Assembly (NCBI GenBank): GCA_017562135.1
Contig: QEYB01000228.1
Span: 1 to 64,000, forward strand
DNA from: Dipylidium caninum
Taxonomy: Eukaryota > Platyhelminthes > Cestoda > Cyclophyllidea > Dipylidiidae
Length of the DNA stretch: 64,000 nucleotides
Direction: 5' to 3'
Shown piece by piece: positions 9,952 through 21,900 of the stretch. The translations under genes and the position numbers were made by a program. Every line of letters starts with the position of its first letter. Positions within the stretch are counted from its first letter, which is position 1. The notes beneath the pieces are model-generated. The model did no database searches. It was not told the origin of the DNA and was given only the letters and a program-made list of their open reading frames with translations.

Positions 9952-12900
9952 TTATTCAATGCAATTGCGTAGAAAGTCCAGGAGACGTCGACCGTAGACT
10001 TCAGGGCGCACTGTGGTTATCTGGTCCGCATTGGCGCCACCATGTTTCACTGTCTTGTACGTCTGTGCAGTGCGCTTACGCACACCGTAACGAGTGAGGA
10101 TATCAATGACGGCGATGAAGTAGATAACCGGTCGACCTAGGGCTAGAAGAAGGAGGAGCTGGGTGAGATCGGTGGGACAGCAAAGATAACATCATGATAT
10201 TTTTAAACCAATTCCCAAAGGTAACAGCCTCGAAGCGAAGTGAGCCATACGCAAAGGAGGGGAAAATGCATTCTCCAGTGTCTGACCATCTTAGCAGCCA
10301 GAGAAAGGTATTCAGGGCCACGAATGGGAGTAAATTTTATAGTCAGTGTGAAAGACTACGGTGAACTGAAGGGAAAGTGAAACCACCAACACCTGATTTT
10401 CCATCCACAGATGAGGGGTAGTTTATGAAAAAAGGACTTTTCTTTCTACTAAGGTGGCAGGCTTCTCTCGCGTTTGAAGTCCTTAGCACGAATAAGAAGG
10501 TGTCACCTCGATTCCCACAGTCGTATTCAATATATTCCAACTATCACAAAGCCTAAATCTGCAAAAAATTCAAAAAACTGTGTTAATTTTAAAATCATTA
10601 ATCAACAACCGACCTGTTTCTTAGGTAATGCAGTGAGGAATCTCTCATTATTAAAACTTCCACTCTGCCATTTTGTGCATCGACGTGCCAACCAATCAAG
10701 AATTGAAGGGATAAAAAGTCCCCTAACGGTGGCATAGAACATCGACTGGGAAACGTGGCCTTGGTGTGAAAACAAAATCCTATATTCCCTCTACTACTGC
10801 CTTTTTCACACCTAAAGAAGTTATGTTTCCCCAATAATTGTCTAAGTTCACGCCTGGACTAATATTGCGATCACATCTTACACCGTCTCCTCTTCTTTCC
10901 CGCTGATGAGATTTGATTCTACCTAACAATTCCGCCCAAAATCCTCCCTTTTGGAAATAGGATAGGGAATTCTCAGTCCATTCGCATTCTACCACGCTCA
11001 AGCTTTGTGGCAAAATGTCTGAGTCCCCAACTATTTCCGCTAGTTGCTCAACACAAACCTGGCCACGTCAAATTAGTAAAAACGAAGAAAAATCCAAGTC
11101 AACTAAGCCAATTAACATTGATATTGCAGCACCTACCTCATCGAGCCCTACTTCCCGTCTAAACACCGGTTTTCGGCCCAACAAACAGTTCATTCCTATT
11201 CTGCGATCTCCCATTTTAATCGTATTTCCCTCTAACCTCATGACTTTTCAATTTTCCCCGTTAAGGTAGCTCCGAGGCTGACAGATCTGGAAGGAATGAC
11301 AAAGGAAACCAATTTACTCACTATAGGGAGAATGAAAACAGATTCCTGTGCCTGTCTGTCATATAAATGAGCGAAGATACCACACACGTTTCATTCTTGT
11401 ATTTGACGAAGCGACCTCCTGAATCTTCGCGACGTCTTCACCTACGTAGCGGAGTGCTCGTTGAACTATGTGCTACTGCATACATCGCCCTTCGTAGGTG
11501 AGTGGGTTTGTTGTTTTTTGGACAATTTGGGGCAGTAAAACATGTGTTTATGCGTTCTTGCGGGGTGGGTCGACGAAAGTACGCCTCGCGATGGCGGGGA
11601 CACAATTTACGCCCTTCCCTTCAAGGTAGGGTGACAGTCTACCATCAACACGAAAGCCTACTGCAGCCCAGGCTGAGGGAGTGGAGAGGTGAAGAGATGG
11701 GACAAGGAGGGCGAAGCTCTGGCAAGAGTGATGATTGGAAGTGAGGAGCGACTAATGACGTGGGAGGGTCTTCTTCCCTCTACGCCTCCGTAATTATTAA
11801 TTAAATCCATCGAATGCATGCTGATAGTGGTGGCAGAGAATGTGCGTTATATGTTGGAATAATTCAAAATCGAACAATGGAAACATTAAAATAATTGCGT
11901 AAAAATGAAAAAAACGGTTGTATATAGGTGACGAATCTTAAGTGGAAGGTAAAAAAGAATGATAATACGCAAGAATTTGTCATCCATTTGAGGCTAGTAG
12001 ATAAAAAAGAAGCATGAACAGTTAATTAAAAAGAAAAAAATTTTCACCACCTTCCCCTTTTTTGCCAACCTTCGCCACACCAAATTCCCCTAACTAGCGC
12101 GATACACTAAGAAAACAACTGACATGTTGCTACGAAGGTGTTTGTCAACCCAAGCCGTAGAAAAAGCAGGAGAACCGGTGTTTGGAGTGGGGACGGAAAA
12201 ATTGGGGGGAAAATTTGCATTCACCAGGCACTCCCGTGATTCGCCACCTGACGTACGGAACCTCACCATTACTCCAGTCCTCTCATGTTGTCATGCCAAC
12301 TAGCGTTGTCCCATTTGCGATACCTTACTAGGAAATGTCAGCCTCGTGACTGGCTAGTACACTCTATTATCGTCGATTCATCAAGCCTAGACTACATTCA
12401 ATCACGGTAATGCCACAAGTTAGTCGCATATAATGCAGCGGCTATTGAGGCTAAGTCAACTTACGGATGCGAGCAAAATTCTGCAGACTAGAGGGCCAAA
12501 ATCAAAGCCCCACATTAGGACTTGCCATTCCCAACTCGCATCACAATGATTGGCTCGATAGTTAGGAAAATTGTATGGGGACAGGAATAGGAGTAAAATG
12601 TGTGACTAAGGCATTTAAAAAAAACAAAATTGGAGATAACTTCCTTGAGAAAGAGAGGGATTTGCCGCTTCTCTTAATTAATGCCACCTTGTTAAGGTGG
12701 TGGATTATTTCGCCATAAACATAATTGTTAGTAAGACTTTAACAAGTTGGATGCGACCAAGTGTGTCAACACTTCGACTCCCAATGAAGTTAATGGGAGG
12801 CAGTGCCAGTCGGTTCCCAAATGATTAAAGCGAGTATAAATGGAACGTAAACTCACAAAGCGAGCCTCTGAAGGCGTAGAATTCTGTGACAGGGTTCAAT

Positions 12901-15900
12901 TCGCCTGTGAACGGTTGGAAACGATGCGAAATATCGTCAGAAGGGCTTTCTGGCGGTGTGAAGTTACCTTGGGCACATGGACAGGGAAATAGAAAGTGGA
13001 GTGATTGTCTGAGGAAGATAGGAAGGAAATAACGAAAACAACTTACTTTCCTCCACACTCCCACTGGCTACTAAAGTGTCAAAATCTTCAGACTTAGAGG
13101 GACTAAAATCGAGGAAAGGTTCAATGCTGCCTCCAACACCAACGCCACCGCTAACAGGAGGAAAGGGACCAGGTGGAAATGGGGAGGTGATCGAGGTGTT
13201 GAAAGGAGCAAAATTTGTGCCAAAGAGACGCTCCTCAAAAATTTCGCCCAGACCATCGCCAGCTGAGGCTAGCATTTCACCTGCGGTCCCGCGATGGCCT
13301 CCACTAGTCACAGCGCCTACACCCCCGATGGTTCCAGAAGCACCCATCTCAATGGCGCTAGGCGATGTAGAAGCTGGATAGCCGACACCGGGTCCACACA
13401 CCTCCTCATCATTGGCGACGGCTAGTTCTACATCATGGATGCCAATAAGAGCGCTGTAGTCCATTACGTTGTTCTCCTGCAGAAACTAAAATGGAATATT
13501 AACGATATGGGCATGAAGAGGATGAGGATACCTAGCCAAAATTACGTTTAAATAAATAAATAAACACTTCGGAATTTGATTTTTAAAAAATACTTATGAC
13601 CTTAAAGTATCTGTTCTCATGGCAGTCAGGTGGGATGGTTAACATTCGCCTAAGCTCAATACGACGAGGAGATTGGAGCCTCGAGACATTCGACTTGAGG
13701 GCGAAAGACACCTTGGACAAAATTAGGTGATCATATGGTTGACTCTACGAGAGAAGCGCCCACCATTGGTATTATTTAGCTAAGAAAAAGTCCACGATTG
13801 AATTCGAATCACATGCAAGAAATAGACAACGGACTGTGTGAAATACCTAGGCACCAGTATCTCAATTATCAAACCTATTTTTTATTAAGCGCAAACAGCA
13901 AATAGGAAGGTTGGGTTAAGAAGAGACCTATATTTGTGATCACGCGAAGAGGACGATAATAAATTGGGTTGGCACTAGCAATAAAGGAGGCCATTATTGA
14001 ATGTGGCGAAAGGAAAAAGAGGCACAAAACACAGAGGTACGAAGTGGCGAGAGTCATGGTAAAGGAGAAAGCGACCGACAAAGAGAGGGAGAGAGGAAAG
14101 TTGGTATACTTCTCGAGCGTCTACATGAACTACTCTCCGATTTGAAATTAAACAAAATTATCACCCACACTGCACAAACTATGTCGAGATGAGATGAAGA
14201 GAAAGCAAACGCTATACGACTACTGCTTGTTAAAGTGACTAGGCATTGACCTCGAAGAAAGAAGAAGAAGAAGAAGGGTATTCCAGTCACTAATGAAATT
14301 CACGCTCCTGGCAGTGTACTTGATCTGAGAGCAAAGAACTTTTAAGTGTCCTTAACCCATTGAAGAAATACCAAAATATTGTCTGCGTGAATTAGCATTT
14401 TTGAGGAGATAAACGAATAGATGGCATAAGTGGAGAAGAAAATTCACCACTATTATTAGTGTTATTGAAAACCAGCTTTGACACAAAGGATTAAAGCCAA
14501 ACTGGCAGTGAGTGTGAATACACTACTCTCACTTACTATGCCCGGGGATGGACATGATTTCCCGAAATATTAACAAAAAGACTCATGATAAAGAGCCCTC
14601 TCACAGGCTCAAAGACCTCTACGGACAGAAGGTCCTCCGCGTAATTTACCTAGTGGACATTTACTTGTGTAAAGATTTGCGAAAAACGGAAAAACGAGAA
14701 GCCCTCAAGCCAAATTGCGTTACTAAGTCTACCTATTTGGCGGCTTTCGTTTTTTCTGTAAGTGAAGTTCCTTTAATATAGCGACAAGTATAGATAAAAG
14801 ATGGTGAAGGTGGCGTTCCAAACAAGAATTCATGTTTCCGTGGATATTATGAAATTATTTCCTGGTTAGGAACCCTCAATTCCAGTGACCGCAATCGCGA
14901 AATGAAAGATAGATGGTCGTTCAGAAGACTTTCAATGAAAGTGAGGAAATAAAAGCCACATAAACTGGGATTTCTATTAACTGATTACACAATAAACTGA
15001 CCGCAATATCCCTTTCGAGGTGTTCCAGCAATCGTTGTTTCGCCGACTCTTCCAGATGCAGTTCACAAATGTCATTCACGAAGTCATTGTCCTTCAGTGT
15101 AGGCAGAGGCTTAGTCTACAGGGGAAAGAAATCACCGCAAGAAATCTCCGCAGAGGGAACTAGTCGAACAAATATACGCGAAAAAGGGGTAGAGTTGGGA
15201 CGTGGGAAGGTACGAAAGCGCGGCCAGGAGGGCATAATTTACATTATACGGCAGTAGCTGCGACTATAACTCCATCTCTAGCAGGAAATAACGGAGGGGG
15301 ATGCACCTGTCTACGGACACTCGAGGCTGGTTGCTCTCATAACTCTTCTTGCCATAACAAAAAAGAAGACATCTTTGTCGTCACTAGTTAGCAAGCTGAC
15401 CTATATGGAGTACGCGGAAGTGGGGATTAGAAAGAGGCGATAACAGTGGAGGAGGATAAGGCCAAAGTAGGGGGATGGGAAAGGAGTGTATGGGATAAAG
15501 CCAACTTTCCTCTCTTACCCGCATGTGTTTCGGCGGGTTACGCTGGCGTTTCTGAACAACAGTGAAGGTGAGTCAAGAATGTTGAAAACTTTTAGAGACA
15601 ACATATCAGGTCTGCCGGAAAGTGGTGCTCGCCTTTTGATCATATTAAAATATACGTTTATCTCACCGTCAATAAACATTAATACGCTGCATAATTCGCA
15701 TTATTTTGAACGACCACTTACAAGCGTGGGGGCAATTTGTGTCGCATATTTTGAAAAGCGCAGCATCTTTCGATACCAAAAAGTGAACCGGTGCATGTTT
15801 GATATATTCTTCACTTTTGAGGACGAAAACAAAGGATAGTTGGAGGGCGCCAAGTAAGGGGAATATGGTGCATGTGACAGAATTTCCCAGCCTCCTTCTA

Positions 15901-18900
15901 CAATTTTTGAAGAGTTCCCAAAGCAACGCGTCGCTTGGCATTACCATGATGCAGTGTGATGCCTTTCCGGCCTTTTGAACATCGTCAGCCCCCTTTCTTC
16001 GACTGCTGCCTTTAAATCATCCACTTGCTAACAAAACTTCTCCGAAGTGGGCTTTTCATTCGGTTGCAAAAGCTCATAATGCGTTGGACCTCAAATGTCC
16101 CACCATACACACCACAACACAACACCCCATTCGCCTATTCGGAGCCACAGTCGTCGCAGAGGTGGAAGGGCGGGGATCGCCGGTTTCACAATGTGACCCT
16201 TTCCCGCGATTTGTCAGTAGGCGCAACTCTCCTCGACCATCCGCCAGCCCGATTTTTGCGAGAAAGCAGAGATGCGCACATGACGACTCGGTCATCCGCA
16301 TCTTCTGCGCTCGTTCACGTGGTGTCCATCTTGACTATCTCCGCACCGAAATCCCCCTTCCGAATGCCTCGCGAAATGCTCTTTGTCAACTGAATTAAGC
16401 CTTTCTGGGAACTCTGACGCTGTCAGAAAGGGATCTTGCCCCAACCTCGTCTTAACAACATCGTCGTCAACTAAAGACGCTCACCCACAAAGTGCCTTCA
16501 ATAACCACCTCGGTAGCATTTCTTTTTCACTGAAATTCGAATAAAATCAGTGGCGTAGACGAACTTCCTCAGTAGCCACGGGTACACTGGCGCTTCACAC
16601 TTAAGACTGACGTGAGCCGACTCTGTTTTAGTTAATTTTATAGTTCAGTATAGTAGAGAGCCGAACATGTGCCAAATAAACACATATAAGGTGTCGAAAA
16701 TTACCAGAGAAACGGACAGGTCAGCAGTGAGGGACAAATCAACTGCTTAAACGATATGAAATGCCTCTACGATAGTCAATTTCCTTTGATAACACTCAAC
16801 ACAGGGCAGAAGCTATACAACACACCGCTGCTGCCTTCAATTATACGTAAAAGTCAGCGAAAAATTCAAAACTACTGTTCTTCTCCCGTGGTGTAAAAGA
16901 GCTGAGTTGTCGTCTTTAAACGCCATGGAGGGTATTATTGCCATCACCTACTACGTAAGAATGGCCTACAAACATGCAAGAGAGAAATAAGGAATTTTTC
17001 ACCGTCGAAATCATACAGCTACATGATATGCGCAGAAGAATGAGAATCTGGTTAAATAAAACGATTCCAACAGAGGCGTGAGCTGAACTGTCGACAACAA
17101 ATTTGCTCGTAATAGGTCGCAGCGAATAATACAACAATGGTTCATCTACGTCGTGGGAACTTTGACCTTTGACACCTGATCGACATGTCATTTGTTGTGC
17201 GATGATGTCAGGCATAAAAAGAATTTGTCGATCGCAACCGTTGAAAAAAAACCTTAGGCACCTGTCCGCATGTGGAACATTCGATGTAGAATTTAAATGA
17301 TTTGGTTCAAAGCGATTCAACAGAACTGAAAAGTCGTTCTGAGGCTGTTTTTTGAGCGTGAACCATATTTACAGCTTCATTTTTTTCTCAAATGCATGAC
17401 TCGATAAGCCTTCGAAGCGTTCTTTACAGGAGTCCACCATCAAGTAGACGAGGCAGATTTCGCTCCAAAATACTCAAATCCCAAAAAGGTAGCAAACGGC
17501 CTGTAATCAAGTAAAAATCACTAGAATGAAATTACATCACACAGTCATTTAAGGGTAAAAGTCTGGCGCGGAGTCCAAAAATTCCTGTCTTCTGTCGACC
17601 CACGAGGTTGATTTTACCCTCGCACATATTCGGTCAGTCAAGCGACTCTTTTCCATCACACGATCAAAAATAACGGAATCGGTTGACATGAACTACGCAC
17701 TTTAAAGAGTTTATGACACCTTAAGAGAAGATAGTTACAGCTGACTTCGAGAAGTAAAGCCAACCCAGACCCAAGTTCGTTGAGTAAGGAGTGCACAATA
17801 AAAAAAGCCGAAAAATTTACTGTTTGCATTTGACCCCATTTTGAATCCACCCTAACATTTAATTCGAGGTAAGTATATTTCATTTACTTGAGAAATAGTT
17901 TAAACGCTAAATCGTGGACAGCGAGTCTCAAGCTTACGCAGCAAATGGTGGAACTGTGAACTTAGGTAATGCATAACAATGGATATCTGGGGGTCCTGTC
18001 AAAAGACTACCTCCCTTGCTCCCAGGTTCATTGTAAGTCGTCGAGGTGTCGAGTCAAATCACAGCGAAATACATCAACGCCTTTAAACAATTTCATCGTC
18101 ATATCAAAAAATTCCAGCAGGAGGCTCCTCCTCCAACTGAAATTCGGTTGTGTTCAAGTTCTTATCTTCAAGTCGAGTGGATCAAAGCATCATCTTCGGT
18201 TTGGCATGTAGAGAATTAATACCAAGCATACAAATTCGCGGTTGGTGTGCTTCTACACTAAATGCGGGCAGCATGATGATTCAGCGTTGAAGAATATAGT
18301 CAAGTCAGTGGAGATTCGAGAAGAGTCAAGTGCAACCAAGTGCACATACTCACGTTAAATTAAACCAATATCCGACTCTTATCCTCACCTTCAAATGAAG
18401 GCGCACTGTTTAAGAAGAGATCGCGGCAGAACTTCAGTTCACCTGACTACATACACACACACACACGACGGTGATAAGTCATTAAGATTCCAGAGCACAA
18501 GCATTTATCACAAACTAGATAATCACTCTGCGAGTGGCTATGATCTCACATTTAGAAATCATAATCATCTACCGCTTTTTACGCTCTGCATGAGTCACTC
18601 AAGCTTTGCTACATAATCTCCTCCGTGTGTCATCTCGATGCCCAAACTGAAGTCACCATTTCCAACCTCCAGGATGGTGGTGAATTAAACGGGACCATTC
18701 AGTAGAATATATGTGACTGATATTACTAAGGTGATCGTCGAGGCTGGAATCAAAGTGGAGTTTTGTGAATCTCTCCCCAACACAGAGCGAATTCTCAAAC
18801 TGCCTTCTTCAACATTTAACGGTTGCTCTGTTCATGATACCTTCATGGAATTCCACACAAGCAATCAATTAAGGTCACCGCTATTCGGGTAAAATAAGCG

Positions 18901-21900
18901 CATTGGTGAAGTGGACTTCCGAAACATTTGCCACAACAATTGCAACAATTCTATGCAAATGATATACTACAAAAGTTAACTCACCTTCTCCTTTTCATTG
19001 GCCTCTCGATCCACAACCGACCCCTAGATAAAAGAGGACAAAAAACTCGAACCTGGTTTGTCATGGAAGCCAATTCTATTACCACCATTACTGTTAAAAA
19101 ATAGCCCTATTAACAAGGGGTTACCGCTTTCAAAAAAGAAAAAAAAGTTGGAAGGACAGGAGTGCTCATAACCGCTGAAACAAAGCAGACACAACAACAA
19201 CAAATGTAACCAATGGAGATATGTTTCTGTGTGTGTATGACGGGCGGTATCACTTAGTGCCTGGCATTACCGACAAGTTCACACAACTGACGATATCATA
19301 GAAGTTAGTGGCGCCAATTCCATTCCAGCCGCCTTGTTTTGTTACCTATGAGGCTAAAAATAGGCATGGAATGCCTCGAATCCAGCCCTCTTTCAGCCCA
19401 TTCCACTCTTCTCGCCCTCCAACCCAACCACGGCCAGCACCAAACCCAACTCTGTCTCGATTCGCCACCAACCCCTTACTGACAGTTACGCGCTAAAGTA
19501 ACATTTTGTATTATGTAATTTGTGTAAATTTATCAAAACCTCTGGGATGGAGAAGAGATAGAGGTAAATCGTTGCTTCAAAAAACTACTCAAAATAGTCA
19601 AAGGAAGAGAGTAGGAGGCTCAGTAAAGTCGGCTAATACGTCGATAAGAAATAATAATGTCCTAATCGAGGATGTGAGAAGTAGAATGAAGTGGGGATTA
19701 GAAAGAGGGAGAAACTCGCAGACGTCTTGCGCCGCAAATAAGAGGTAAAACAAAAAAACATGCCTTAAACTGAGATTGGAAACTTAATTTGTCGAATCAG
19801 TGTAATTCAAGGCAGCCACCTAGGAAAGCCTGACAGAATCGGGTAAACTGTTCAACAACCAACATATGCACGAGTAAACAAGGATGGAAATAAAAGGCGG
19901 CATGCCAACTATATCGTTGCGTCCTTTCTCCTTACATTCGAATCTCCGAAGGGCAACAAACTTCTGTGACTACACCTGTCGCACAAACACAAATACCTGG
20001 CAAGTTAACGACAGGACAAATGGAAGTGGGAGGGAATGTCGTCTGAGGCCACACTACAAGCAAGGAAGTGAGCGATCACGGTGTCCGATCAGTATAGTGA
20101 TGATACCACCCAGCGCACAGACATGTCTGAGGTAAGAGTGGCGAGAAGAATTTGATTATGGCAATAAGAACTCACTTCCTGACGTCTAGATGTTCACTTA
20201 TTTAAAATTTGTCAATAGCCGCAGTTCGTCCCATTTCACCCAATGTCTGTGAATATCAGTAGCTTCATCATTAAAAGAGGCTTACCTCTATACCAATTCA
20301 TTCGATGCTGCAACTTTACACAAGATGGTTCGGTCTATTACTCGAGTCATATGCCACATGAGTGAAGAATTATTTGCTTTGGTGACGCAACAACCCCGTT
20401 TGTCTTTATACATCGCAGCAACAAATGTATAAAAAGTAACTCTAACGCACCAAACAGGGGTAATATTCATTAACTCAAGACTGTCACACTCGACAAAGAT
20501 GTGGATAGGGAAGAAGGAGAGGAGAGAGATAGAGAGGGAGAGATCATCCTTCCCCTTACACATAAATGTTTGTTGAAGTTACAAATGAAAGAGAATTAAA
20601 AAAAAATAGGACAATCAAGTTGAAATAACTCACAGAGCGTTTGAAGCAGGTGCTGTCGCAGTTACACTGAAAAGTGGTTGAGGGAGGGAGGAGTAGGGAG
20701 AAAAAGATAGAGATGGCAGGAATCGAATGTGATCCAAATGGAGTTTGTGCAGGTCAGTGGCATTTAACTCTCCAGTGCACACGTGCATTACACGAGGTGA
20801 GAGTTATCGGGAGAGGGTGACTACTTGGGCATACTTTGGTTAGGCAGTGTGATGCTCCTCTGCAGTAATAATGTGGAAATGGAAATTTGGGGAAAAAAAT
20901 TAGTTTCCCCTTTTGGATCTAACATAGGGGTAGATCTTGGTAAGAAAAATGTCTACACAACTGGACGCGGACTCTTTAGATGATAGAAAATATCGGGCGT
21001 GTTCTTATTTTACTTCCGCTTTTTAAATATGCAACAGAATAAGTGAAGACAAGCACCTTTCCGGCAGCTAACGCCGCAATCTGGAATTATCAATGGGAAA
21101 AGGAGGATGCATGGCAGATTTGAATAGAAGTGAGAACAAAATAGTTTGAGCTGCAAGTAGCCGGTTAGAAAATGATCTTCATAAAAACAACGGCTTAATA
21201 TGATTGGAGATGGCATGAGAAGGTGAGGCAGGTGGAAAACGAAGTTATATGATGGGTAAATTGCCTTACTACTCACTTAAAATACTAGCTTTAAGTCACA
21301 TCATCAGTATGACACGTAATACAACTTCTTAACAATCCTTTGCCACCTCCATTAGACCGTGAGAACCCAAGTAAACTTGTACCAGCAGCCCCTCATGTTA
21401 AACATATCTGATACCAACAAAATCTTGAACATCTTTAAATTCGCCGACTTACACTAATACTCCATCAGGAAAGAAGACAATACTCTGTCAGATGACGAGG
21501 AGAGAAAAACAACAAATAACAACGCTTCCAGTAGCTTCAATTATAAGGCTTATTTCAGACACTCAATGGAAATTCGTGTAGCGTACCAACCTATGCCCCA
21601 CTTCTGACACTTCCTCGTAATATGCAAAATTAGAGAAAAGACAGTGAAGTGAGGTGCCGAATCAAGAGCCAGTTCATAGGGACAACGGGACAGCTTGTTC
21701 CACTCAAACTGGTGTAATGAAATGGCGAGGCAGTTATTCCAGGCATTGTAATAGAATGTGCTAATCATGATATCAGAGTATTCAATCTTAATGACCAGCC
21801 CAGCATCCAGCCAAATGTACATCAGCCATAGTAAGCGAGCAAGTGAATAGAAGCGAAATCACCTCAGTGATGCGTAAAATTACTAAGTCGTTAACTAGCT

